DNA of 64,000 nucleotides from CAHJXF01 sp038225855. GTDB taxonomy: Bacteria > Pseudomonadota > Gammaproteobacteria > Burkholderiales > Burkholderiaceae_D. A program made the translations under genes and the position numbers. Where the stretch lies: positions 16,966 through 80,965 of the forward strand of contig JBBRQU010000017.1 in NCBI GenBank assembly GCA_038225855.1, read 5' to 3'. A model generated the notes under the pieces. It was given only the letters and a program-made list of their open reading frames with translations, made no database searches and was not told the origin of the DNA. This document shows positions 42,375 to 50,586 of this stretch, in pieces. How positions within the stretch are numbered: the stretch's first letter is position 1; each line of letters begins with the position of its first letter.

Positions 42375-43109
42375 CTACGAGGAGACTTTCGAAACACACG
42401 ATGCCGCTATCCAATCGTTCGCAGGCAACACCGTTTTAAACGTTGCCGTGATCGGAACAATACAAGTGCTTTCCAGCGACTTGCGGGAGTTGAATTGCGT
42501 CGCAACGAATATCAATTCAAGATTCTCCACCCGCAATGCCTTCTCGAGAAATAGATCGTCGCTGATGTAATCGGCATCCATCTCACAGGCGACGGCGCCT
42601 GGTTTTGGGATTTCTGAAGCGCAGGCGTGCTTGCGCGGCGAGAAAGCGATCATCTCCGAACCCGCGGACCCTCCAGACACGACGATAGGATGAGCGGGTT
42701 CCTTCGGCGCTATCTGCAAATGCGTGTCCGTCCGCGTCAGTGATGCAAAGCTGAACCATTCTTGTCGATACGTATCCGTACCGATCTTGATGAACACGGT
42801 TACCGAGCGAATGATCGCGTTGCGCCCGGCATCACCGCCATTGGTGAAACTGACCTGGCCAGCGACACGAGTGCTGGTGAAACCGGATGCGTTTTTGTCG
42901 AAAAAGATATAAACCGTATCCGGATGATATAGAGCGACATCGGCGCCACGCAAAAAGCTCAATAATTGAAAGATACTCGTGGAAACCGCGATAAAGAATG
43001 CGGCGCCAGCCAGCAAGTCGGTCTTGCGAATGACGACGAGGCCCAAAAACCTGAACCATTTCTCCGGTGGTACATCCACCGCAGGATTCTGATCGGGTGT
43101 GTCGCCCAT
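42375..43109 (-). CDS. Hypothetical protein with one membrane segment
   Basis: 244 residues. The N-terminus is cytoplasmic (MGDTPDQNPAVDVPPEKW), a hydrophobic stretch (LLAGAAFFIAVSTSIFQLLSFL) lies near residues 33-54, then an outside beta-rich domain with two Cys (KHACASEIPKPGAVACEM). No family was recognised. No good ribosome-binding site is seen before the ATG. AT-richer than the redox operon, and it forms the downstream end of the minus-strand set containing the ATP-grasp gene; a role with that set is only positional. Confidence 0.65.
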   Translation of the reverse strand: MGDTPDQNPAVDVPPEKWFRFLGLVVIRKTDLLAGAAFFIAVSTSIFQLLSFLRGADVALYHPDTVYIFFDKNASGFTSTRVAGQVSFTNGGDAGRNAIIRSVTVFIKIGTDTYRQEWFSFASLTRTDTHLQIAPKEPAHPIVVSGGSAGSEMIAFSPRKHACASEIPKPGAVACEMDADYISDDLFLEKALRVENLELIFVATQFNSRKSLESTCIVPITATFKTVLPANDWIAASCVSKVSS

Positions 43110-43150
43110 CGTGAACGCCGGTAGTCGTCGAGGGCCGATTCGATCCGCGC

Positions 43151-43537
43151 TTATTTCTTTCCAGCCGGAGCGGCTACAACCTCTGGTTGCGCTCGCTTGG
43201 CGCTCACATCGTGGGCGTCGACGCCTGATTCAGCAGTGGAGTCCGGCAAGTCGCCATACCTCTGCGTGCAATTGCGGTAATCAGCGCCGGCTTTCAAGCT
43301 CGGCACTTTCTTTGCATGACGCTGGATATTTCGACATTGCAATAACGACAATGAATCCGGCATAACGATACCGCGTGGAGGAACGTAGCCTGGAGCTACA
43401 TTGCTGATTGCCGCACCGGGCGCCAACCTTGCACTCGAAGAACCGAAATCGTTTGGCGGCGTCTGACTTGAATTGACTTGGGCAACACTTGCGTTCGCCG
43501 CTTGAATCAAAAAGACAAAGGCAAGAAGTTTGACCAT
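43151..43537 (-). CDS. Small secreted protein
   Basis: 128 residues from the ATG at 43537 (GGAG upstream). Sec signal MVKLLAFVFLIQAANASVAQ with likely cleavage after SVA. The mature part is short, with two Cys (LLQCRNIQR … DYRNCTQRYG) that could form a disulfide, and an Ala/Lys tail. Not recognised. It sits 209 bases after the ATP-grasp stop, so it may have its own promoter. Confidence 0.7.
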   Translation of the reverse strand: MVKLLAFVFLIQAANASVAQVNSSQTPPNDFGSSSARLAPGAAISNVAPGYVPPRGIVMPDSLSLLQCRNIQRHAKKVPSLKAGADYRNCTQRYGDLPDSTAESGVDAHDVSAKRAQPEVVAAPAGKK

Positions 43538-43746
43538 TTCGTAACTCCATGCTCGGGCGCGTCGACAATGCGCTTCCCGGTCGAGAATGTTACCTCCAAA
43601 CACATCACGCACACACGCGAAGTTCCTGGTCGCTGGTGCTTCCACTAACGTGGCATTGCGAGGTCGCCATCAACCGCATGACGTGACGGCGCCTTTCCAT
43701 GGTAGTAACCAATCGGTAACTTCCCGTGGCCGCCCGTCTTCAACGT

Positions 43747-44757
43747 CTACGCCGTGTTGCCAACGCGAGGCGCGTCCCCACGGCGAACCTCCGTTCGCTG
43801 GTTGTTCACCAGAGCTTTTGCCAACGCTGCGGCGATCGGCTGGCCTGTCGCGCGCTCGATATAGAGAAATTGTCCGGCGGGATTGATTTCCAGAAACACG
43901 TAACGCCCGTCCGGGGTGAGACGCAGGTCGATGACTCCGTAGACGAGGCCAAGGCGCTCCATCAGTCGAGACAATTTTTCAGCGACCTTTGCCGGCAACT
44001 CGTGCGCTTCATATTTCACATCGACATTCATGCGCACGTCATCGGGATATTCCGCCTGACGCACGTCGGCGGCCGCGGTGTAGAAGTTGCCGCCGATGGC
44101 GGTCACCCGCAAATCTGCAACTGCCGCTACATGCCGCTGGAAGATCACCGGCGCGTACGCGACTGAATCGGCGACTGCTTCATCCTGCGATTTCGAACGT
44201 CGCGTCTCGCGCCAACTGTCTGGCAAGGCGATGAACTGCTTGTAGATGACGTCGCCGGCGTGCGCTCCCCAGAAGGCCCGCGCCTCCTCGACGCTGTTGG
44301 CCATCAGCGTCGGCGGGATTTCCAAACCGATTTCCTGTGCCACAGCGAGTTGGTAGGGTTTGTGGGACGCCACGGCATCGCGCGAAGGGATATTGATCCA
44401 AGACGCGTCGAGGGATTGAAAAAGCCCCTGAAACGCGGTCATCGCCTCCGACGCCGCGAAACGCTGTTGGGTGGAATTCATGCCGGCCGGCGGGCGGAAC
44501 GGTTGTGGACGCCGCCACCAAACGGCACGGACGCTATCGAGGTCAAGCATCCCGCCGCCACGCCGGCGCAACTCGAATCGTCGCTTGCTGCCCTCGAACG
44601 CCATCGATAGCGCCAGTCGGGCGGGAAACTCGGATAGATCCACGAGTTCGGCGCGGGCTCCAAGATCTGCCAATGCAGCCATCACCGCCTGAGCATGCAC
44701 ATCAGAGATTGCCGACAGGATCAGAACGGTCATATCCATGTCCAGAGCAAGGTCCAC
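43747..44757 (-). CDS. RiPP-type ATP-grasp ligase (MvdC/MvdD, graspetide-like)
   Basis: 336 residues from a GTG at 44757 with AGGAG 6 bases upstream; internal ATGs at 44739 and 44733 are alternatives. N-terminal TVLILSAISDVHAQAVMAAL and VRAVWWRRPQPFRPP, and the C-terminal ATP-grasp (DVIYKQF lysine; YGVIDLRLTPDG; VFLEINPAGQFLYIE metal site), match MvdD-type peptide ligases. These form omega-ester or amide cross-links between Asp/Glu and Ser/Thr/Lys side chains of a ribosomal peptide. The upstream gene, 61 bases away, encodes a candidate substrate with W-x-D-K units. Family is firm; the chemistry here is inferred. Confidence 0.88.
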   Translation of the reverse strand: MDLALDMDMTVLILSAISDVHAQAVMAALADLGARAELVDLSEFPARLALSMAFEGSKRRFELRRRGGGMLDLDSVRAVWWRRPQPFRPPAGMNSTQQRFAASEAMTAFQGLFQSLDASWINIPSRDAVASHKPYQLAVAQEIGLEIPPTLMANSVEEARAFWGAHAGDVIYKQFIALPDSWRETRRSKSQDEAVADSVAYAPVIFQRHVAAVADLRVTAIGGNFYTAAADVRQAEYPDDVRMNVDVKYEAHELPAKVAEKLSRLMERLGLVYGVIDLRLTPDGRYVFLEINPAGQFLYIERATGQPIAAALAKALVNNQRTEVRRGDAPRVGNTA

Positions 44758-44818
44758 ATTCCGCTCCTGACGGACCGACATTCGCCCGGCCAGTTGTCAG
44801 GATTCGTCGCGCAATCGT

Positions 44819-45384
44819 TCAATAGAAATCATTCGGAGGGTGCTTGTCTCGCCAGCCGGAATATTCCGGGTCATCGATGTAGGGGGACGTTCGAATGCCT
44901 TGCAGCGCTTGATGCGGATTCGCCAGGGCGAAGGGCGCAAGTCCGCCGCCTGCCTGAACCGGACCCCGGCCCCAATTCGCGAAACCTTGGCCTTCTACCA
45001 GCGTCGACGGCGGGTCCGACCAGGCTTTGGGGTCCAGCAGAGGCTTGGGAATGCGATCCCACCAGGGACTCTTGTCGATCCAGGGCGCTTTGTCTCCCCA
45101 CGGCGGCTTGGGTTGCTGTCCCCAACCCGAGGATGCATTCGCCGGGATGTTCGATGAGTCGACATCGACGCGCACAATCGTCTGACCGACTGAAGTCCCG
45201 AGCACCGCATGCCCCTTCACTGACGCAATCTCCAGCGTCAATGCGGTCGAGTCTTGCAGGGTCAAGACGAATTTCTTCGCTTCGCTCGACTGCGCCAGCG
45301 TCCCGACCAGACTGACAGTCCCCCCACCGACGAAGCTGGCGCTTCTTTGAGCAGGGTTTCAAATGATTTTACCTGGCTGTTCAT
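44819..45384 (-). CDS. Candidate RiPP (graspetide) precursor, frameshifted
   Basis: The start MNSQVKSFETLLKEAP at 45384 has a strong GGGAG. The frame then breaks at a run of six C (45320-45325), and one added base would restore a 188-residue protein. After the break it reads TVSLVGTLAQSSEAKKFVL, a beta-rich domain of ~80 residues. A Pro/Trp-rich tail follows with repeated W-x-D-K/R: PPWGDK, PWIDK, PWWDR and later GWRDK, plus AWSDPP. Adjacent Asp and Lys beside an ATP-grasp gene suggest cross-linked cores. A TTG at 45265 could start a shorter product. The G/C-run break may be a sequencing error, phase variation or true decay. Confidence 0.6.
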
Positions 45385-45426
45385 CCTTGACTCCCTTTCG
45401 AATTGCAAGACCACATGCGGATGGAT

Positions 45427-46152
45427 CTAGTCGAGTGGTTCGCCGTGCAGCTTTTCGCACTGATGAAGCCGGGCGATTGCAGCGGCCAACGCTCGTCTGA
45501 ATGCCTCGGGACTCGGAAAGTCTCCCGGGCTGAGGTTGTCACGTTGATCGCGCAGGAGGGCGCAGGGATCGGGTTGCGGGATACCGTAAGCCGCGATCGC
45601 CAGTGCCGACACGTTTGGCGGCACAGTCACCGTCCTCGCAGACACAGTCACGTTCTTGATGAATGCCAGCCATGATGCGAATTCGCCGAAGCCGTCGATC
45701 AAGACCTTGGCGGTGGCGACCACGGGGCTGCTGCTCGTTGTCGTCGAAACGAATGTGGCTGGCGGACCGGCCCAGGCGCCGTTGGGTGTTGCCGACGCGA
45801 TAGGCGTGTCTGCAAATACTTCATCCCTGTCAGTTGAAAATGCAACGGTCGTCAGGCCGACCGAACCTCCCCCGCCCCCTCCTTTGGGGACGTACCACGC
45901 CGTCGCAAAGAAGGTCGCATCGTCAGAGGGCGCGCCAAACGTCACAGCCGACGTGCCCACGATGATCCTGTTGGTATGCCAGAATAGAAAATTGTATTTC
46001 GTTTCCGTCGATCCCGAATTGGCGGCAATAATCTCAGGAGGCGCGTCAAGCGTCACCGAAGCGTTACGGGCAACCGGAACGCTGCCCGATAACGTATTCG
46101 GCACTTCAGCTCTGTCAGGATATTGACGTGAGGAAAGTATCATCGTAGGCAT
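45427..46152 (-). CDS. Uncharacterised beta-rich protein, first gene of the ATP-grasp set
   Basis: 241 residues; TGGAGA precedes the ATG. No signal peptide. The N-terminal two thirds are Thr/Ser/Val/Ala-rich and beta-like (NASVTLDAPPEIIAANSGST, with a GGGGGGS linker). The last ~50 residues are helical and charged (SPEAFRRALAAAIARLHQCE). Not recognised. It lies 42 bases before the candidate precursor on the same strand, so the two are probably co-transcribed. It could be a second substrate, an accessory or a structural protein. Confidence 0.65.
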   Translation of the reverse strand: MPTMILSSRQYPDRAEVPNTLSGSVPVARNASVTLDAPPEIIAANSGSTETKYNFLFWHTNRIIVGTSAVTFGAPSDDATFFATAWYVPKGGGGGGSVGLTTVAFSTDRDEVFADTPIASATPNGAWAGPPATFVSTTTSSSPVVATAKVLIDGFGEFASWLAFIKNVTVSARTVTVPPNVSALAIAAYGIPQPDPCALLRDQRDNLSPGDFPSPEAFRRALAAAIARLHQCEKLHGEPLD

Positions 46153-46477
46153 TGAACGATCTCCATATAATATTTACGAGACGCCGTCGAAGGATTCGAG
46201 ATAACACTGTCTTGATGCAATTAAGACGAGTTTGTTTATCTCCTGCCGTCCTGCTTACCGACTTAAACGCATTGAGACCGACGGACCGGACATCGATGGC
46301 TAGACATTAGCCCCCTGCCGCACAGCGCGTCGGATTCCTCGTATGTGGTTAGGGCGCCCCGTAGCAAAACCACGCGCATCGATGTGTTATTACTGTTGTG
46401 GCAGACAGCGATGCGGCGTGCCGGAAACTGGCCCTGTTGGATTCGCATATGCCTTCCGCCAGCGGAGACCGGCCGAC
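46153..46477. other. 325-bp divergent intergenic region
   Basis: Separates the minus-strand ATP-grasp set from the plus-strand ECF sigma gene and should hold both promoters. An AT-rich patch (46163-46176) abuts the minus gene start but is too close to the ribosome-binding site to be its -10. No clear -35/-10 pair, hairpin or small ORF with a ribosome-binding site is seen. Confidence 0.5.
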
Positions 46478-47029
46478 ATGAACGATCTGACCACGCTGCT
46501 CGATGGCGCGAAGCAAGGTGACAATGCCGCCGTCGACCAACTGTTTGCCGCCATGTACCCGGAATTGCGCCAATTCGCCCATGCGCGGCTGAGACACAGC
46601 GAGCAGATCACACTCCTCGACACCACGTCGCTGGTGCACGAGTCCTATCTACGGTTTCTCAAAGCCGGGCGCGTTGAGGTCAAAGACCAGTCTCATTTCC
46701 TTGCCTACGCATCCTGCGTGATGCGTTCCGTCATTGTCGATCTCGTAAGACAGCGTCGAACGGACCGCCGTGGGGGAGGCGAAATCCACGTGACGCTCGA
46801 TACCGGCATCGCCGAATCCGCGCACGTTTCGGAGGACGAAATCCTGCAGATCAACGAAGCGTTGGACGACCTCGCCAAAGTCGATGCGCGCATGGTCAAA
46901 GTCGTGGAAATGCGCTATTTCGCCGGCTTGCACGAGCAGGATATCGCCGCGTCGCTGGGCGTGACCGAGCGCACCGTGCGACGCGACTGGGAGAAGGCGC
47001 GGCTGCTGCTGCGTGAGGCGCTTGAGTAG
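46478..47029 (+). CDS. ECF RNA polymerase sigma factor
   Basis: 183 residues from the ATG at 46478. Region 2 (LFAAMYPELRQFAHARLRHS … HESYLRFLK) and region 4 (VVEMRYFAGLHEQDIAASLG, VTERTVRRDWEKARLLLRE) are those of the ECF subgroup that is typically followed by a Ser/Thr kinase gene instead of a membrane anti-sigma factor. Here the kinase gene follows by 129 bases. No anti-sigma factor is present, so activity is probably set by phosphorylation. Targets may include the divergent ATP-grasp set. Confidence 0.9.
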   Translation: MNDLTTLLDGAKQGDNAAVDQLFAAMYPELRQFAHARLRHSEQITLLDTTSLVHESYLRFLKAGRVEVKDQSHFLAYASCVMRSVIVDLVRQRRTDRRGGGEIHVTLDTGIAESAHVSEDEILQINEALDDLAKVDARMVKVVEMRYFAGLHEQDIAASLGVTERTVRRDWEKARLLLREALE

Positions 47030-47158
47030 TCGTCTCTGAGGCTGACTTCAACGCTCAGAATTTTTCGACGTCCGTGTCCATTCTTATCGTCAAAAGCCGT
47101 TGTTGGAAATAGTGCGTTTCCTTCAAGGAAGCACGCTCGGTTATTCGCAAGGGCTGCC

Positions 47159-50100
47159 ATGAAGTTCGCGCAAAAGGATTGGGCGACTCTATCCAAGTTA
47201 TTGGACGACGCGCTGGATTTGCCTGCCGAGGCGCGTGCCGCTTGGGTAGAGAACTTGGCTGGGTCGTTCGAGAAGCTGAAGCCGACCCTGCGCAGGATGC
47301 TGTCGCGAGAAGCGACTGCGCAAACCGACAACTTTCTGTCCGTATTGCCCAAGCTGACCTGGCTGGGCCAGCAGAAATCCTTGCCGTCTGCCTCCCAATT
47401 TCGGGAGGGCGCAGGGGTCGGTCCGTATCGGCTGCTGCGCGAGCTCGGGCAAGGTGGAATGAGTTCGGTCTGGCTCGCCGAACGCATCGACGGTGTGCTC
47501 AACCGCGCCGTAGCCCTCAAGCTTCCCTTCCTGTCAGTCCATAACAAATCGCTCACAGAACGGTTCGTGCGCGAGCGCGACATTCTCGCCCAACTGGTAC
47601 ATCCGCATATCGCGCGGCTGTACGACGCGGGTGTCACGTCGACGGGTCAGCCCTTCCTCGCGCTGGAATTTGTCGAAGGCGTGCCCTTGACCGAATATTG
47701 CGACGTTCAACGGCTACCGGTACGCCAGCGTATCGATCTCTTTCTGCAGATATTGGGAGCCGTGCAATACGCGCACCGCAACCTGGTCGTTCATCGCGAT
47801 CTGAAGCCGTCGAACATCCTGGTCACTACTGAGGGGCAGGCAAGGCTGCTCGACTTCGGCATCGCCAAGCTGCTTCTCGAAGGCGAAGCCAAGGAGACAG
47901 AGCTCACCCAAGTCGGTGGACGAGCGCTGACTCCGGACTATGCCTCGCCCGAACAACTGCTCGGACAGCCGGTTACGACGGCGAGCGATGTCTACTCGCT
48001 GGGTGTCGTGCTATACGAACTGCTATGCGGCAACCGACCGTACCGGTTGAAGCGCGATTCGCGCGCCGCACTGGAGGAGGCAATACTCACTGCCGACGCG
48101 ACGAGACCCAGCCAGTCGGCCGTCACGGAGGAAATGGCAGCGGTCCGATCGGCTACGGTGAAGCGTCTGCGGCATGCGCTCACCGGCGACATCGACACGA
48201 TCGTACTGAAGGCCTTGAAGAAAACGCCGACCGAGCGCTACGCCACGGCGGATGCCTTCATGCAGGATTTGCGGCGTTATCTTGCAGGCGAACCAGTGTT
48301 GGCGATGCCCGATCGCGTGGCATATCGGTTAGGAAAGTTTTTTAATCGTCATCGAGTCGCGACCGCTGTCGCCAGCATGTTCGTGCTGCTGATTGCCATC
48401 GGCTTAGGGCTGGTATTGAGAGAGGCGGAGATCGCCGCGCGCGAGGCAAAAACGGCCCGAGCGGTGGAAGATTTCCTCCTGCAAATTTTTCAGTCGAACA
48501 CGCGCGACCAAAAGGACCCGGTAAAAGCGAGGCAGACGACAGCCCGGAACCTGCTGGACATCGGTACCGCCGAATTGAAGAACAAACTCGATGCCGTTCC
48601 CGGCGCAAAACAGGAGATTCTGGCTGTGTTGGCGAAGATGTATTACGAATTGGGACTGAGCGATCAGGCAGCCGAACTCAATCGGCAGCGGGTGGAAGTC
48701 GTGCGGTCCCTGAACGGGCCGAGCAGCCCGGAGGCGGCCTACGCCGCTGTCGACTACGCGCAATCACTCTACCAAAAAGGTGACTTTCCAACACTGAAGC
48801 CCATCCTGACCGAAGCGAAACAGGCGCTGGACGCGATCCACGATATGGCATCCGCGCAGCGCGTGAGTCTGTTGGCGGTAATGGCCAGTGTCTTCGGCGA
48901 TGAATCACCCGAAAAAGCCATTGCCTACGCAGAAGAGGCCGTCGCGATCTGCAGGCGACGCTACCCTGGCTCGAAAGATCTGGGCGACAGTCTTAACATT
49001 CTTGCCCGCGCCCGTTATGACCTGGGTGAATATGACGCGGCCGAAAAGCTCCAGCGCGAAGCTGTGGACACGTTCATCGCGCTAGGCGCGAACGATACCT
49101 TGATCGCCTCGAGCAAGATCTTGTTGGCCGGGATGCAAATGAAGGTGCTGAAAATCCGTGACGCGGAGCAGAACTTCCGCTGGGGTTTCGAAGCCATGCG
49201 CAAAGCTGGCGGGGATACCCATATGTACACGCTTCATGCCGAATTTCGTCTCGGGCGTTTTTTGCACGCGACGTCACGTCGCGTCGAAGGTCTGGCGCTG
49301 CTTCAGTCCGCTTTGGAAAAAGCCGAGCGAACGCTTCCCTCAAACGATGCCGGTGTCACCCCGCAATTTCGCGGAGGGACAGGCTACGCGCTGCTGGCAG
49401 AGGGACGCCTGACGGAAGCGGCCAAGTACATCGACTTGGCTCTCACCAACCGTCGCCAGAATTTCCCTGGTGGTGAAATGCACGCGGTCGCACTCGAAGC
49501 GGATGGGGAGCTTTTAATGGGCTTGGGGAAATACGCCGAAGCCGGACGTTTGCTCGATGAAGCGTTGGGTATCCGAAGGAAAATCGGTGGCTCCGCCGGT
49601 CGAAACGCGCTGGCGATGGATTGGATCCGGCAAGGATATCTCGCGCTGGCCACTGACGACGGCAACATGGCAAGGGAACATTTCGAGGAGGCGTTGCGAA
49701 CGATTGGAACCTCCGAGCGCGAGATGCTGCTCGATGGTGGGGCGCTGGCCAAGCTCGGACTTGCTGACCTCGAGGAGCGGCAAGGTCATTCGCCGGATGC
49801 CATGCGCTTGGCATCCGATGTTCTGGCAACCGTGCAGCGCTCTGCGGTCAGGGACTACTTCAAACCGCTCGAAGCCGATGCGTTGTTGAGAATGGGCCGC
49901 GCCCAGCATCTGGCCGGCGATCTGAGATCGTCACGCGCAAGCCTCGAGAGCGCGCTCGGGTTGCGCCACGATATCGATAGCGATGCGAGTCCATGGCTTG
50001 CCGAAGTGCAAATCGCACTCGCTGATTGCCTGATCGATTTGGACGGGAGCACACAGGCATATGCGTTGCTCGCGCAAGCAAAAGCCATCCACGCGACCCA

Positions 50101-50170
50101 TGAGGAACTCGGCGAACACCTCACGAGGCCGCTTCGCGACCTGGAGCACCGCCTCGCTCAGAAACGCTGA
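47159..50170 (+). CDS. Membrane Ser/Thr protein kinase with TPR-type tail
   Basis: 1003 residues. N-terminal helical part (1-85), kinase domain with P-loop LGQGGMSSV (96-104), VALK Lys121, HRDLKPSN (212-219), DFG (232-234) and DYASPEQ; all catalytic residues are present. One membrane segment (about 400-420, ATAVASMFVLLIAIGLGLVL). About 580 outside or periplasmic residues form TPR-like helical pairs (EKAIAYAEEAVAICRRRYPG; YDLGEYDAAEKLQREAVDTF). Likely senses a signal or partner through the tail and controls the adjacent ECF sigma. Same module type as the eroded copy at 58.7-60.8 kb. Confidence 0.92.
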   Translation: MKFAQKDWATLSKLLDDALDLPAEARAAWVENLAGSFEKLKPTLRRMLSREATAQTDNFLSVLPKLTWLGQQKSLPSASQFREGAGVGPYRLLRELGQGGMSSVWLAERIDGVLNRAVALKLPFLSVHNKSLTERFVRERDILAQLVHPHIARLYDAGVTSTGQPFLALEFVEGVPLTEYCDVQRLPVRQRIDLFLQILGAVQYAHRNLVVHRDLKPSNILVTTEGQARLLDFGIAKLLLEGEAKETELTQVGGRALTPDYASPEQLLGQPVTTASDVYSLGVVLYELLCGNRPYRLKRDSRAALEEAILTADATRPSQSAVTEEMAAVRSATVKRLRHALTGDIDTIVLKALKKTPTERYATADAFMQDLRRYLAGEPVLAMPDRVAYRLGKFFNRHRVATAVASMFVLLIAIGLGLVLREAEIAAREAKTARAVEDFLLQIFQSNTRDQKDPVKARQTTARNLLDIGTAELKNKLDAVPGAKQEILAVLAKMYYELGLSDQAAELNRQRVEVVRSLNGPSSPEAAYAAVDYAQSLYQKGDFPTLKPILTEAKQALDAIHDMASAQRVSLLAVMASVFGDESPEKAIAYAEEAVAICRRRYPGSKDLGDSLNILARARYDLGEYDAAEKLQREAVDTFIALGANDTLIASSKILLAGMQMKVLKIRDAEQNFRWGFEAMRKAGGDTHMYTLHAEFRLGRFLHATSRRVEGLALLQSALEKAERTLPSNDAGVTPQFRGGTGYALLAEGRLTEAAKYIDLALTNRRQNFPGGEMHAVALEADGELLMGLGKYAEAGRLLDEALGIRRKIGGSAGRNALAMDWIRQGYLALATDDGNMAREHFEEALRTIGTSEREMLLDGGALAKLGLADLEERQGHSPDAMRLASDVLATVQRSAVRDYFKPLEADALLRMGRAQHLAGDLRSSRASLESALGLRHDIDSDASPWLAEVQIALADCLIDLDGSTQAYALLAQAKAIHATHEELGEHLTRPLRDLEHRLAQKR

Positions 50171-50203
50171 GCCCAAATGCGTTGGGCGCCACCCTACTAA
50201 AGC

Positions 50204-50584
50204 CTATTGAGCGTGCACGACAATGCGGCCGTTCATCTCCTCATGCCCGTCGCCGCAAAAGTTGTCGCACAGAAAGGGCAGCACGCCGGGCTGCTCGGGC
50301 GTGAAGCGCACGCGCGTGACCTGGCCCGGTGGCAGGTCGAAGCGCAGCTTGAGATCGGGAATGTTGAAGCCGTGAAAGAAATCGATCGACATGATCTCGA
50401 GCACGACCGATATTCCCGCTTTGACTTCGATGTCATTCGGCGTGTACACAAAGCGTCGCGCGGTCATCTTGATGATCTGCGATTTTTCGTCTTCTCCCGC
50501 TAGAGCCGTGATCGCCCGCGGCCCGAGAGCCGCGGCGGCGATCAATGCAGTGAGAAGATGCAACCGGTTCCTTTGCGGTCGCAT
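50204..50584 (-). CDS. Exported cupredoxin with CuA-type copper site
   Basis: 126 residues with an N-terminal export signal (LHLLTALIAAAALGPRAITA). Cupredoxin domain resembling cytochrome oxidase subunit II / nitrous oxide reductase CuA domains: His in DFFHGFNIP and the loop FLCDNFCGDGHEEMNG supplying Cys-x3-Cys-x3-His-x2-Met. A small periplasmic electron carrier or copper sink. It starts 2 bases after the phosphoesterase stop, so it is translationally coupled, and the cytochrome c gene lies upstream on the same strand. Confidence 0.85.
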   Translation of the reverse strand: MRPQRNRLHLLTALIAAAALGPRAITALAGEDEKSQIIKMTARRFVYTPNDIEVKAGISVVLEIMSIDFFHGFNIPDLKLRFDLPPGQVTRVRFTPEQPGVLPFLCDNFCGDGHEEMNGRIVVHAQ

Positions 50585-50586
50585 GC

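Noticed and set aside
46166..46173. TATAAT/TATTAT as -10 of the divergent genes
   Set aside because: Too close to the ribosome-binding site of the minus-strand gene and about 300 bases from the plus-strand gene, with no matching -35.
47036..47065. Hairpin CTGAG…CTCAG followed by AATTTTT between the ECF and kinase genes
   Set aside because: Only five paired bases with a 13-base loop; too weak to call a terminator, and it would cut an expected operon.
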